Source of the DNA: Clostridia bacterium UC5.1-1D2
GTDB taxonomy: Bacteria > Bacillota > Clostridia > Lachnospirales > Lachnospiraceae
Length of the DNA: 64,000 bases
Reading direction: 5' to 3'
NCBI GenBank assembly: GCA_001304855.1
Contig: BBZN01000013.1
Location: 58,971-122,970, forward strand
Shown here: positions 53,989 to 63,848 of the stretch, piece after piece
Numbering within the stretch: the first letter of the stretch is position 1
Layout of the letters: every line of letters begins with the position of its first letter
Program-made: the position numbers and the translations under genes
Notes under the pieces: generated by a model
Seen by the model: the letters and a program-made list of their open reading frames with translations, nothing else
Database searches by the model: none
What the model was told of the DNA's origin: nothing

Positions 53989-56133
53989 ATGGATATTATT
54001 AAGAAACTGGCGGAGGAACTGAATATCGGCCGCCATCAGGCAGAGGCGGCGGTAAAGCTTATTGACGAGGGAAACACGATCCCTTTTATTGCAAGATACA
54101 GGAAGGAAGCCACAGGCTCCCTGGACGACGAGGTGCTGCGCAATCTGGATGAGCGTTTAAAATATCTGCGCAATTTAGAGGAGCGCAAGGAACAGGTGAT
54201 CGCATCCATCCGGGAGCAGGAGAAGCTGACTCCGGAATTGGAGAAGAAGATAAGGGAAGCCCAGGCGCTGGTGGCGGTGGAAGATTTGTACAGGCCTTAT
54301 AAGCCTAAGCGCAGAACCAGGGCCACCATTGCCAAAGAGAAGGGGCTGGAGCCGTTGGCCGACCTCATCAGCATGCAGATGATAAAGGAGCCTCTGGAAT
54401 CGGCTGCCGCAGCCTATATTTCCCAAGAGAAAGGCGTGGCAACCGCCCGGGAGGCCATTGACGGAGCCAAGGATATTCTGGCTGAGCGGATCTCAGACCA
54501 GGCTGAATACCGAACCTACATTCGGAATGCAACCATGAACAAGGGGACAATCCAGTCTTCTGCCAAAGACGAGAAGGCGGAGTCTGTGTATGAGATGTAT
54601 TACAATTATGAGGAGCCCCTGAAGAAGGCTGCGGGCCACCGGATTCTGGCTCTGAACCGGGGGGAAAATGAGAAGATTCTTACAGTGAAGGTTACGGCCC
54701 CTGTGGATCAGATTCTTATGTATCTTGAGAAGCAGGTGATTGTCAGGGACAATCCCTATACCACCCCTGTTCTTAAGGAGATTGCCGCAGACAGCTATGA
54801 GCGCCTTATGGGCCCATCCATTGAGCGGGAAATCCGCAATGAGCTGACGGAGAAAGCGGAGGAAGGGGCCATCAGGGTATTTGGCAAGAATTTAGAGCAG
54901 CTTCTTATGCAGCCTCCTATTGTGGGCCGCGTGGTGCTGGGCTGGGACCCGGCTTTCCGCACAGGCTGCAAGCTGGCTGTGGTGGACAGTACGGGAAAGG
55001 TGCTGGACACGGTTGTAATTTATCCTACGGCGCCCCAGAATAAGGTGGCGGAAGCCAAGAAGATTCTGAAGGATTTTATAAAGAAATACAATATCACTCT
55101 GATTTCTGTAGGCAACGGTACTGCATCCAGGGAATCGGAGCAGATAATCGTGGATCTGTTAAAGGAGATCAGGGAGCCGGTTCAGTATGTGATTGTAAAT
55201 GAAGCGGGGGCTTCTGTGTACTCTGCCAGCAAGCTTGCCACTGAGGAATTTCCGCAGTTTGACGTAGGGCAGAGAAGCGCGGTCTCCATAGCCAGGCGCC
55301 TTCAGGACCCGCTGTCGGAGTTGGTTAAGATTGACCCCAAATCCATCGGTGTGGGACAATATCAGCATGATATGAACCAAAAGCACCTGGGAGAGACGCT
55401 GGAAGGCGTGGTGGAGTCCTGCGTGAACAAGGTCGGGGTGGATCTGAATACGGCGTCGGCCTCTCTTTTGGAGTATGTGTCGGGAATTAATAAGACCCTG
55501 GCGAAGAATATTGTGGCTTACAGGGAGGAGAACGGAGCATTTAAGAGCAGAAAGCAGCTTTTAAAGGTGGCTAAGCTTGGCCCCAAGGCGTTTGAGCAGT
55601 GCGCCGGCTTTATGCGGATTGCAGGCGGGGAGAACCCTCTGGACGGCACCAGCGTCCATCCGGAGAGCTATGAGGCGGCTGAGAAACTCCTGAAGAAGCT
55701 GGGATACAGGGCCGAGGAATTAAAGCGGGGCGGACTGACGGGAATCAGCCGTAAAATAGTAGATTACAAAAAGGCCGCCCAGGAGATCGGCGTGGGGGAG
55801 ATCACCCTCAGGGATATTGCCGGAGAGCTGGAAAAACCCGGGCGGGATCCCCGTGACGAGATGCCCAAGCCGATTCTCCGAAGCGATATTTTGGAGATGA
55901 AGGATTTGCAGCCAGGTATGGTTCTCAAAGGTACGGTGAGAAATGTCATCGACTTCGGGGCTTTCGTGGATATCGGCGTGCATCAGGACGGGCTGGTACA
56001 TATCTCCCAGATGACGGACAAATACATCAGGCATCCTCTGGAGGCGGTGAGCGTGGGGGATATTGTGGAGGTTAAAATTATCAGTGTGGATTTGGCCAAG
56101 AAACGGATTGCGCTGACTATGAAAGGAATTTGA
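53989..56133 (+). CDS. tex: Tex-family RNA-binding transcription accessory protein
   Basis: A 714-residue intact protein of the Tex/Spt6 family that binds nucleic acid and RNA polymerase. The N-terminal helical region begins MDIIKKLAEELNIGRHQAEAAVKLIDEGNTIPFIARYRKEATGSLDDEVLR. The YqgF/RNase H-like domain has GWDPAFRTGCKLAVVD and GNGTASRESE. A helix-hairpin-helix domain follows (ASASLLEYVSGINKTLAKNIVAYREENGAF). The C-terminal S1 domain is QPGMVLKGTVRNVIDFGAFVDIGVHQDGLVHISQM. Ribosome binding site weak (GAGTGAGG). It has its own promoter; tsaE follows after 71 nt. Confidence 0.95.
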   Translation: MDIIKKLAEELNIGRHQAEAAVKLIDEGNTIPFIARYRKEATGSLDDEVLRNLDERLKYLRNLEERKEQVIASIREQEKLTPELEKKIREAQALVAVEDLYRPYKPKRRTRATIAKEKGLEPLADLISMQMIKEPLESAAAAYISQEKGVATAREAIDGAKDILAERISDQAEYRTYIRNATMNKGTIQSSAKDEKAESVYEMYYNYEEPLKKAAGHRILALNRGENEKILTVKVTAPVDQILMYLEKQVIVRDNPYTTPVLKEIAADSYERLMGPSIEREIRNELTEKAEEGAIRVFGKNLEQLLMQPPIVGRVVLGWDPAFRTGCKLAVVDSTGKVLDTVVIYPTAPQNKVAEAKKILKDFIKKYNITLISVGNGTASRESEQIIVDLLKEIREPVQYVIVNEAGASVYSASKLATEEFPQFDVGQRSAVSIARRLQDPLSELVKIDPKSIGVGQYQHDMNQKHLGETLEGVVESCVNKVGVDLNTASASLLEYVSGINKTLAKNIVAYREENGAFKSRKQLLKVAKLGPKAFEQCAGFMRIAGGENPLDGTSVHPESYEAAEKLLKKLGYRAEELKRGGLTGISRKIVDYKKAAQEIGVGEITLRDIAGELEKPGRDPRDEMPKPILRSDILEMKDLQPGMVLKGTVRNVIDFGAFVDIGVHQDGLVHISQMTDKYIRHPLEAVSVGDIVEVKIISVDLAKKRIALTMKGI

Positions 56134-56204
56134 TGAAGGCGGCTGCGGGAACAGGAAACCTACAAGGAGCGCCGCAGGTTGAGACGATGTGAAAGAGGTA
56201 AGGA

Positions 56205-56633
56205 ATGACAGTTGAGACATGGAAACCGGAAGAAACCTATGAGTTTGGGAAAAAACTGGGGGAAGGGGCGGCGCCGGGGCAGGTGTTCTGCTTAAACGGA
56301 GATCTGGGTGTGGGAAAGACTGTGTTTACCCAGGGTTTTGCGGCAGGCCTGGGGATTAGTGAGCCTGTGAACAGCCCGACTTTTACCATTGTCCAGCAGT
56401 ATGACGGGGGCCGGCTGCCCCTCTATCATTTTGATGTGTACCGCATAGGGGACGTGAGTGAGATGGATGAGATTGGCTATGAAGACTGCTTCTTTGGCCA
56501 GGGAGTCTGCCTTATCGAATGGTCCGGGCTGATTGAGGAGATACTGCCGGAGCGGGTTACAGAGGTGACCATAGAAAAGGATTTGGAAAAGGGATTTGAT
56601 TTCAGGAGAATCCGGGTGGAGGAACGAGGATGA
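56205..56633 (+). CDS. tsaE: tRNA t6A biosynthesis ATPase TsaE
   Basis: P-loop ATPase that drives turnover of the TsaB-TsaD complex making N6-threonylcarbamoyladenosine at A37 of ANN-decoding tRNAs. Walker A is GDLGVGKTVFTQGFAAGLG, followed by NSPTFTIVQQY and LYHFDVYRIGD; VCLIEWSGLIEEILP is the usual C-terminal motif. 142 residues, intact. GAGGTAAGGA precedes the ATG. Its end overlaps the tsaB start by 4 bp. The partner tsaD lies 4.8 kb downstream in this window. Confidence 0.93.
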   Translation: MTVETWKPEETYEFGKKLGEGAAPGQVFCLNGDLGVGKTVFTQGFAAGLGISEPVNSPTFTIVQQYDGGRLPLYHFDVYRIGDVSEMDEIGYEDCFFGQGVCLIEWSGLIEEILPERVTEVTIEKDLEKGFDFRRIRVEERG

Positions 56634-57396
56634 GAGTGTTAGGAATTGAGAGTTCATCTCTGGTAGCCAGCGTGGCGCTGGTGGCCGACGACAGCATGAC
56701 GGCGGAATATACGGTGAATTTTAAAAAGACCCATTCCCAGACGCTTCTTCCCATGCTGGATGAGATTGTGAAGCTTTTGGAGCTGGAGCTGGACGCCATC
56801 GACGCCATCGCAGTGGCCGGAGGTCCTGGTTCCTTTACGGGACTCCGCATCGGAGCGGCCACAGCCAAAGGGCTGGGACTGGCTCTTAAAAAGCCTCTGA
56901 TCCATGTTCCCACTGTGGACGCCATGGCATATAATATGTGGGGAGCCGCAGGCTGGTGTGCCCTGTTATGGATGCCAAGAGAAGCCAGGTCTATACAGGG
57001 CTGTACCACGCAGAGAACGGGTTTGAGGTAGTGATGGAGCAGCAGCCAATGGATATGAGGGAGCTGGCAGGGCTTCTGAACCGCAGGGGCGAAAGAGTAA
57101 TTTTTCTGGGGGACGGCGTCCCTGTATGCAGAGAGATCATTCAGGAGGAGATGAAGGTTCCTTATGTATTTGCACCTGCCCATATGAACCGGCAGAGAGG
57201 CGCCAGCGTGGCGGTGCTGGGAATGACGGCTTTGGCCTCCGTAAGGGAGCTTGCAGGGGCAGGCGGCTACTGCGGGGCCGCACTGGTGACTGCAGATGCG
57301 TTCGTTCCGGACTATCTGAGAAAACCCCAGGCGGAGCGCCAGAGGGAAGCGGAACTTTCGGCGTCCGCCGCAGGAAAGCTTCCGGGGGATTACTAG
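56630..57396 (+). CDS. tsaB: tRNA t6A biosynthesis protein TsaB (one frame break)
   Basis: Non-catalytic actin-fold partner of TsaD. It reads MRVLGIESSSLVASVALVADD, then HSQTLLPMLDEIVKLLELELDAIDAIAVAGGPGSFTGLRIGAATAKGLGLALKKPLIHV, a standard match. One base is missing near 56957; the frame continues CPVMDAKRSQVYTGLYHAENG to DYLRKPQAERQREAE. Restored length is 255 residues. It overlaps tsaE by 4 bp and is followed by rimI after 50 nt, the usual tsaE-tsaB-rimI order. Confidence 0.9.
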
Positions 57397-57446
57397 AGTG
57401 TGTCCAGGCGCGCCCCTTAAGTTGATGTTTGCAGGAGGAGTCTTTT

Positions 57447-57896
57447 ATGGAATTCATTCGCGGCGTACGTCCTATGACCGTTCAGGATATTGAAGCAGTA
57501 GCCGGACTGGAACAGGCCTGCTTTTCCGAGAGCTGGCCTGAGAGCATGATTCGTTCCGGGCTGGACAGCCGTCTGGACACCTACTTTGTCTATGAGGACC
57601 ACGGGCGGATATTGGGCTATTCGGTGATCCGGGTGCTGGCTGATGAGGGCGAAATCCAGAGAGTTGCGGTGGAACCCCGGTTTCGCAGGCTGGGAATCGC
57701 AAGGAAACTGATGGAGGCAATGGTCGGTTTTTCCAGAATGAGAGGGGTCAGGGCCATCACTCTGGAGGTTCGCCGGAGCAACGAAGGAGCCAGAAAGCTA
57801 TATGATTTCTACGGTTTCAGGGAGGAAGCTCTGCGGCGGGGGTATTACCGCAATCCCACGGAGGATGCAGTCATCATGTGGAACCGGCAAATATGA
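57447..57896 (+). CDS. rimI: Ribosomal protein S18-alanine N-acetyltransferase
   Basis: GNAT acetyltransferase that modifies the N-terminus of S18. ATG 57447 follows GCAGGAGGAG (MEFIRGVRPMTVQDIEAVAGLEQACFSESWP). The acetyl-CoA motif A is VEPRFRRLGIARKLMEAM, followed by ALTLEVRRSN-like ITLEVRRSNEGARKLYDFYGFREEALRRGYY. 149 residues, intact. It ends the tsaE-tsaB-rimI transcription unit. Confidence 0.92.
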   Translation: MEFIRGVRPMTVQDIEAVAGLEQACFSESWPESMIRSGLDSRLDTYFVYEDHGRILGYSVIRVLADEGEIQRVAVEPRFRRLGIARKLMEAMVGFSRMRGVRAITLEVRRSNEGARKLYDFYGFREEALRRGYYRNPTEDAVIMWNRQI

Positions 57897-57908
57897 AAGA
57901 ATTACCAC

Positions 57909-57937
57909 TTAAAATATGAATAATTTGCGTATATAAT
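57909..57937 (+). promoter_or_regulatory. Possible promoter for the 58.1-kb gene
   Basis: TTAAAA (57909-57914), 17-bp spacer, TATAAT (57932-57937). The -35 is weak, and the implied leader of about 125 nt shows no clear structure. Confidence 0.45.
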
Positions 57938-58067
57938 GGAGAGGAATCGAACATTCCTCTTCATTTCTTTTATCCGTCATATATGAGATGTTTTTGATAG
58001 ATACGGGATATGGAGCCTTCCTGGAATGATTAAGAGGACACGATGAGAGAGAAAGGCGAGGATTCAT

Positions 58068-58310
58068 ATGAAAAGGTATAATATAAACGGACAGCTGGAT
58101 ACGGTTATCTGCAATTGCTGCGGAAAGAAAATGGCTGTGAGCCATGGAATACTCCGGGAGGGCGCCATAGGCGTGGACCATGCCTGGGATTATTTTTCCG
58201 AGAAGGATGGACAGGTCCATCATTTTGACTTGTGTGAAGATTGTTATGATGAAATGATTTCAGGTTTTAAGCTTCCTGTGGATGTGGAAGAACAGGTAGA
58301 ATTTCTATAG
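58068..58310 (+). CDS. Small protein with two CxxC pairs (zinc-ribbon-like)
   Basis: 80 residues, intact: MKRYNINGQLDTVICNCCGKKMAVSH..., then FDLCEDCYDEMISGF near residue 65. The two CxxC pairs about 40 residues apart suggest a zinc ribbon. The middle contains GAIGVDHAWDYFSEKDGQVHHFDL. I cannot name the family; no DNA-binding or catalytic motif is seen. GAAAGGCGAGG stands before the ATG. It sits alone between rimI and the VWA lipoprotein gene. Confidence 0.65.
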   Translation: MKRYNINGQLDTVICNCCGKKMAVSHGILREGAIGVDHAWDYFSEKDGQVHHFDLCEDCYDEMISGFKLPVDVEEQVEFL

Positions 58311-58452
58311 TATTTTGTAAGCTTTATTAAGAATGGCAGTAGATTATTTAGGCTTTTCTTAAGCCTATTGCAGGCCTCCTTTTTTTCTGGTATGTTGGAA
58401 TTGCAACAATGCAGCTGTTGTCATCAGGATAACAGAAAAAGGAGGAGATATT

Positions 58453-60110
58453 ATGAAAAAAGGAATCAGAAGGCTGTGTCTGCTTGCAGCAGCAATAGCG
58501 GCTGCCGGTATGCTTGGAGGATGCGGCGCCGGAGGAAGCAGGCAGCTGGCGGAAGCAACTGCGGCCGGGCCTGCACCCGGAGCATATGCAGAGGCGCCAG
58601 AGACCGCCGCCGGGGAGATGAACGGGGTCGACGGCTCCACGGCTATGAACCGTATGTCCGATATGGGAGACGGCAGGCCGGAGGCGGTCCACAATACGGA
58701 GGAGTACAGCTATAACCCGGAAAACCCCTTTACATCCGTGGCGAACGCGCCTCTCTCCACCTTCGGGCAGATGTGGACACTGCATCCTACGCCAATATCA
58801 GGCGGATGATACTGGCTGGGAATCAGGTGCCTGAGGATGCGGTCCGTATTGAGGAAATGCTGAACTATTTCTATTATGATTACCCGGAGCCTCAGGGGGA
58901 AGAGCCTTTTTCCGTGACTACCAGGATTTCCCAGTGCCCGTGGAATGAGAATCACGACCTGCTTCAGATAGGCCTTCAGGCTGAGAACGTGGATGAGGAC
59001 AGAATGCCCAAATCCAATCTGGTTTTTCTGCTGGATGTGTCAGGATCCATGGAAGGCCCCCTCAGGCTGGATTTGGTGAAACGGGCATTTCTTATGCTTA
59101 CGGAGAATTTAAAGCCCCAGGACACCGTATCCATAGTAACCTATGCTTCCAGCGACCAGGTGGTTCTGGACGGGGCTTCAGGGGAGGATAAGACAGACAT
59201 TATGACAGCCATCGAAAATCTTTCGGCCGGAGGAAGCACAGCCGGTTCAAAGGGGATTGAGACTGCATATGAGCTGGCTGAGAAGCATTTTATCCGAGGG
59301 GGAAACAACCGTGTGATTCTTGCCACAGACGGTGATTTGAATGTGGGAGTAACCAGCGAAGGAGAGCTCACGCGTCTCATTGAGCGCAAGAAGGAGAGCG
59401 GTGTGTTTCTGTCTGTTCTGGGCTTTGGCACAGGCAATATAAAGGATAATAAGATGGAGGCTCTGGCAGACCATGGTAATGGGCAGTACGCATATGTTGA
59501 CAGCATTATGGAGGCCAGAAAGGCGCTGGTTCAGGAAATGGGAGGAACCCTGTTTACGGTGGCTAAGGATGTGAAATTTCAGGTGGAGTTCAATCCTGCC
59601 AGAGTGAAGGGATACCGCCTTATTGGCTATGAGAACCGGATTATGGCCCACAGGGATTTCGATGACGACACCAAGGATGGCGGTGAAATCGGGGCCGGTC
59701 ACAGAGTGACGGCTCTCTATGAACTGATACCTGCAGATTCAGATGAGGATATGGGGGAGGTTGAACTTAAATATCAGACATCCGGCGGGGAACCGGAGGA
59801 CACCGGGGCCAATGCCTTTGATGAGGAGTGGATGAATGTTAAAATCCGATATAAGGAACCGGAGGAGGATGAGAGCCGGCTTTTGGAGTATCCGGTAAAA
59901 GATGAACATTTCCATGTGGAAATGCCGGAGGACATGGCATTTGCAGCCTCTGTAGCTGAGACAGGGATGCTCCTTAGAAAATCGGAGTATGCCGGCGACG
60001 CTTCCTATGGGAATGTGATCAGGCGCCTGGAGGGAATGGAGCGGGTGAGGGAGGATGCGTACAGTCAGGAATTTCTTTATCTGGTCAGACGGATGGAAAA
60101 GCTGAAATAA
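58453..60110 (+). CDS. VWA-domain lipoprotein, YfbK-like (one frame break)
   Basis: A surface lipoprotein of about 552 residues. The signal peptide ends in a lipobox LGGC (LLAAAIAAAGMLGGCGAGG), followed by a disordered Ala/Pro/Gly linker. The family block NPFTSVANAPLSTF..DVDTASYANIRRMI comes next, then VRIEEMLNYFYYDYPEP. The von Willebrand A domain carries the MIDAS motif DVSGSM, with ATDGDLN as a second ligand loop. The C-terminal region continues to YLVRRMEKLK. One base is missing near 58771. Related proteins of unknown function occur widely; binding a surface partner via a divalent metal is likely. Confidence 0.85.
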
Positions 60111-60134
60111 ACAGGATTGATTCTAGGATAGGAT

Positions 60135-60183
60135 GAGCTGCCGCGCCGGTTGATGAAGAACACCGGTACGGCAGTTCTTTTTA
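60135..60183 (+). terminator. Terminator after the VWA lipoprotein gene
   Basis: Arms starting GAGCTGCCG (60135) and ending CGGCAGTTC (60077 offset from the stop; right arm 60062-60077 in window numbering is 60162-60177) form about 15 pairs including GCCGGT/ACCGGT, then TTTTTAT. Confidence 0.75.
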
Positions 60184-60505
60184 TCAGAAAGCAGATTCTC
60201 TTATGACCGTGTTTATCAACTTCGCTATCTTTTTTCGGGGTATACTTGATTATTAAGAGGGAAATGTGATATGATTTTGTGAGCCAGGGCGTGCTTGGAA
60301 ATTGCTTTCCGTCAGCGTGGGTCACATAATGGGGGAGGATCGTCTAAAATGAAGGCGCGCGTGGGCTGCGCAACCGGAATTTGGGCTAAAATTACCGTGA
60401 TGTATGGCGTGCAGCTGGCGGGAATAAATTTTCAAACACACCCTGGAGCGTGTGGGAAAGTATTTTTCAGACATGCTCCGAGATTGAGAGAATGAGGATG
60501 ACAGA
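60184..60505 (+). other. Intergenic region before rnz
   Basis: About 320 bp without a credible gene. A possible small frame (60295-60495) has no ribosome binding site. The region ends with a hairpin, GGAGCGTGT (60445-60453) with ACATGCTCC (60471-60479), whose loop contains the recurring GAAAG-N5-TTCAGAC element. Confidence 0.5.
60456..60477 (+). repeat. GAAAG-N5-TTCAGACATGCT element, copy 2 (before rnz)
   Basis: This copy ends 28 nt before the rnz start codon. The ispD copy ends 27 nt before its start codon. Here the element is the loop and right arm of the hairpin at 60445-60479. Confidence 0.6.
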
Positions 60506-61415
60506 ATGTTGGATATATGTTTATTGGGAACAGGAGGGATGATGCCGCTGCCTTACAGGTGGCTGACTTCCATGATGGCCCGCTGTAAGGGGAGCAACCT
60601 GCTAATCGACTGCGGGGAGGGAACACAGATTGCGCTGAAGGAGAAGGGCTGGAGTCCTAAACCCATTGATGCGATCTGTTTTACACATTATCATGCGGAT
60701 CATATCAGCGGACTGCCGGGGCTTTTGCTTACCATGGGGAATGCGGAGAGAACGGAGCCGCTGATTTTGGTGGGACCGAGAGGATTGGAGCGGGTAGTGG
60801 GAGCGCTGCGGACGATTGCGCCGGAGCTGCCCTTTGAGCTGCAGTTTGTGGAGCTTACTGAGAATCAGGAATCTATGGAGATAGGGCCTATGTGATCGAC
60901 GCCTACCGTGTAAACCACAATGTTGTTTGTTACGGATATTCCATCCGGATCCCGCGTGCGGGACGGTTCGATGTGGAGAGGGCCAAGTCTCAGAACATTC
61001 CGCAGAAGTTCTGGAACCGGCTTCAGAAGGGGGAAGAGATTGAGTGGGACGGCAGGCTCCTGACACCGGATATGGTTTGGGGGAGGACAGGCGGGGGCTT
61101 AAAGTTACCTATTGTACGGATACCCGGCCGGTGCCTGTAATTGCTGAGTATGCGGCTGAGGCAGATCTTTTTATCTGTGAGGGCATGTACGGCGAAAAGG
61201 AAAAGGAGGCCAAGGCCAGGGAGTACAAGCACATGACTTTTTATGAGGCGGCGGCGCTTGCCAAGAAGGCGCAGCCTAAACAGATGTGGCTGACCCATTA
61301 CAGCCCCTCCCTCAACCGGCCGGAAGAATATATGGATGAAGTGAGGCGCATTTTCCCAAGGGCCAAGGCGGCCAAGGACGGGTGGACGGCAGAGCTGGAG
61401 TTTGATGAAGAATGA
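60506..61415 (+). CDS. rnz: Ribonuclease Z (two frame breaks)
   Basis: Metallo-beta-lactamase-fold endonuclease that trims tRNA 3' ends. It begins [41 protein letters not shown]. The zinc motif is [17 protein letters not shown], and later metal ligands are in [16 protein letters not shown] and LTHYSPSL. One base each is missing near 60888 and 61085, just after IGPM and around the [14 protein letters not shown] joint. Restored length is 303 residues, typical of the short form. The ATG follows a weak site (ATGAGGATGACAG). Confidence 0.92.
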
Positions 61416-61428
61416 CGGAGATAAGACG

Positions 61429-62464
61429 ATGAGTGAACATACATCAGAAGACATTTTAATACTGGCGATTGAGAGCTCCTGTGATGAGACTGCGGCTTCG
61501 GTGGTGAAAAACGGCAGGGAAGTTCTCTCCAATGTGATTACCTCCCAGATTGAGACGCATACCGTCTATGGCGGAGTGGTGCCGGAGATAGCATCCAGGG
61601 AGCATATTAAGGCGGTGAATTATGTGATTGGGCGGGCACTGGCGGAGGCTGGGGTCAGCCTGGAGGATGTGACTGCCATTGGAGTTACCTATGGGCCGGG
61701 GCTGGTGGGCGCGCTGCTTGTAGGAGTGGCAGAGGCTAAAGCCATAGCATATGCCGCAAAAAAGCCTCTCATAGGAGTACACCATATTGAAGGTCATGTG
61801 TCGGCTAATTTTATAGAAAATCCGGAGCTGGAGCCGCCTTTTGTATGTCTCATTGTGTCGGGAGGCCATACCCATCTGGTGATAGTGAAGGATTATGGAG
61901 AGTTTGAGATTATCGGAAGAACCAGGGACGATGCGGCGGGGGAAGCATTTGACAAAGTGGCAAGGGCCGTAGGACTGGGATATCCCGGGGGGCCAAAGGG
62001 TGGATAAGGCCGCCAGAGAGGGCAATCCCCATAGGATCGAGTTTCCCAGGGGCAAGGTGGAGGGGGCGCCCTTCGACTTCAGTTTCAGCGGCCTTAAGTC
62101 CGCAGTGCTGAATTATATTAACCATGGGAAAATGACGGGGCAGGAGATTTGCGTGCCTGATTTGGCTGCATCCTTCCAGAATTCCGTTGTGGAATCTCTG
62201 GTAAGCCGGGCGATTCTGGCATGTGAGGAGTATGGATATAAGAAGCTGGCCATTGCAGGAGGCGTGGCTTCCAATACGGCCCTGCGTGCTGCTATGAAAA
62301 CGGCCTGTGGGAAGAAAGGAATTTCCTTTTATTATCCTTCTCCGGTTTACTGTACGGATAACGCGGCTATGATAGGCACAGCCGCTTATTACGAGTATTT
62401 GCGGGGAAATGTAGCGGGATGGGATTTGAATGCGGTACCTAATTTAAAACTGGGAGAGCGTTAG
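61429..62464 (+). CDS. tsaD: tRNA t6A synthesis protein TsaD (one frame break)
   Basis: Catalytic subunit transferring threonylcarbamoyl to A37 of tRNA. ATG 61429 follows ACGGAGAT ([24 protein letters not shown]). The metal-binding pair is HIEGH in [13 protein letters not shown], with SGGHTHLV and [13 protein letters not shown]. One G is extra near 62000; CCAAAGGTGG gives [23 protein letters not shown]. The C-terminal [16 protein letters not shown] and [10 protein letters not shown] are standard. Corrected length is 344 residues. Essential in most bacteria, so the break is an error. Confidence 0.93.
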
Positions 62465-62602
62465 TGTTTCATCCGGCCAGAAACGGTGCTGCCGGCGCTG
62501 AATCGTTTGTCACTCTGCCAGGCGCAGGACTCTTTGCTGACCGATGATAACGTACGCGTTCATTTTGCCAAAGCTCCCATAAAATGCGCCGCATATGGGA
62601 CG

Positions 62603-62624
62603 GAAAGCAATGTTCAGACACGCT
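62603..62624 (+). repeat. GAAAG-N5-TTCAGACACGCT element, copy 3 (before ispD)
   Basis: It ends 27 nt before the ispD start codon. It sits inside a stem formed by CGCCGCA (62587-62593) and TGCGGCG (62624-62630). Confidence 0.6.
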
Positions 62625-62651
62625 GCGGCGTGGGTCTGGGAGAGGGGACGG

Positions 62652-63421
62652 ATGAAGAAAAAATATTGTTGCGCAATTGTACTGGCTGCCGGAAAAGGAA
62701 GCAGGATGGGGACTGAGACTGCAAAGCAGTATCTGAAACTGGGAGGCAAACCGGTAGTGGTTTATGGGCTGGAAGCATTTCAGGCTTCCCCTTTGATTGA
62801 TGAGATACTGCTGATGACGGATAAGGACCATGTGGAATATTGCAGCAGGGAAATTGTCCGGGCCTACGGCCTTACAAAGGTAAGCTGCGTGGGAGCCGGA
62901 GGACGGGAGCGGTATGAGAGTGTGTGGAAGGCTCTTTGTACGCTTACGGACAGTAACGGCTGGGAACAGGAGGGCATATGCAGGGCCAGACAGAATGGTA
63001 TGTATTTATCCACGACGGGGCCAGACCTTTTGTAACGCCGGAAATCATCCGGCGGGCTTATGAGTCCGTGTGCAGATGGGATGCCTGTGTGGTAGGCATG
63101 CCTGTAAAGGATACCATCAAAGTGGTAGACGAGGAGGGCTGTGTAGTTTCCTGTCCAAAGCGGAGCCTGGTGTGGCAGGCCCAGACCCCCCAGGTGTTCT
63201 CTGTGCCGCTGATTGTCGACGCCTATAGAAGGCAGATGGAGGAGGACTGCAGAGAAGTCACGGATGATGCCATGGTGGCGGAATCACAGGCCGGGGTTAA
63301 AATTCACATGGTGGAGGGCAGCTATGAGAATATCAAGATTACAACTCCGGAGGATTTGGCAGTGGCGGAAGCCTTTATTTCAGCCAGGCAACAAGCCCTA
63401 CAGTCACGAAACCATGGGTAA
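62652..63421 (+). CDS. ispD: 2-C-methyl-D-erythritol 4-phosphate cytidylyltransferase (one frame break)
   Basis: Third enzyme of the MEP isoprenoid pathway; adds CMP to methylerythritol phosphate. The nucleotide motif is AIVLAAGKGSRMGTETAKQYLKLGGKPVVVYGLEAF, then VGAGGRERYESVWKAL. The catalytic region HDGARPFVTPEIIRRAYES follows a one-base loss near 62975. VPVKDTIK-like MPVKDTIKVVDEEG and QTPQVF are typical. The end is VEGSYENIKITTPEDLAVAEAFI. Restored length is 256 residues. GAGAGGGGACGG precedes the ATG. Confidence 0.92.
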
Positions 63422-63552
63422 CAGTCCCTGTCCTTCAGGGGTAAAGGCTTTTTTGCCGGCAGCGGAGTGCCGGATTCAGGGATGGAAACAGAGGAAATGG
63501 GCAGAATGTAAAAGAGCAGTGAAAAAAGTGTAAAAGAGTGGTATGAAAAGTG

Positions 63553-63581
63553 TTGACAACTGTCGAAATAAGTGATAGACT
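63553..63581 (+). promoter_or_regulatory. Upstream promoter of the tRNA-Ser genes
   Basis: TTGACA (63553-63558), 17-bp spacer, TAGACT (63576-63581). Confidence 0.7.
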
Positions 63582-63659
63582 ATGCAAGTTGCCTCTGAAA
63601 AAGACGTTAGAACGGCAAAGCAGCTTTGAAAAACTTTTTAAGAATAAGTGGAAAAGCAC

Positions 63660-63688
63660 TTGACAAAAGCACTAAAGTTCTGTAAAAT
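63660..63688 (+). promoter_or_regulatory. Proximal promoter of the tRNA-Ser genes
   Basis: TTGACA (63660-63665), 17-bp spacer, TAAAAT (63683-63688), 14 bp before the first tRNA. Two promoters in tandem are common for stable RNA genes. Confidence 0.75.
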
Positions 63689-63702
63689 AGAAAAGCACGT
63701 TT

Positions 63703-63788
63703 GGAGAGGTATCGAAGTGGTCATAACGAGGCGGTCTTGAAAACCGTTTGTCCGCAAGGGCGCGTGGGTTCGAATCCCACCCTCTCCG
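63703..63788 (+). tRNA. tRNA-Ser (anticodon UGA)
   Basis: Acceptor GGAGAGG pairs with CCTCTCC. The anticodon arm GCGGT-CTTGAAA-ACCGT gives TGA in DNA. A long variable arm (TTTGTCCGCAAGGGCGC) and T-loop GGTTCGAATCC confirm serine type. CCA is not encoded. Confidence 0.95.
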
Positions 63789-63848
63789 CTGCAGACAAGC
63801 TTATAAGAATTGCCTGCGAAATATAATAAAGTTTTTTGAGTCAACCAA

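Noticed and set aside
60295..60495. Plus-strand ORF of 66 residues before rnz
   Set aside because: No ribosome binding site, and its 3' half is the hairpin with the recurring 22-nt element; treated as intergenic.
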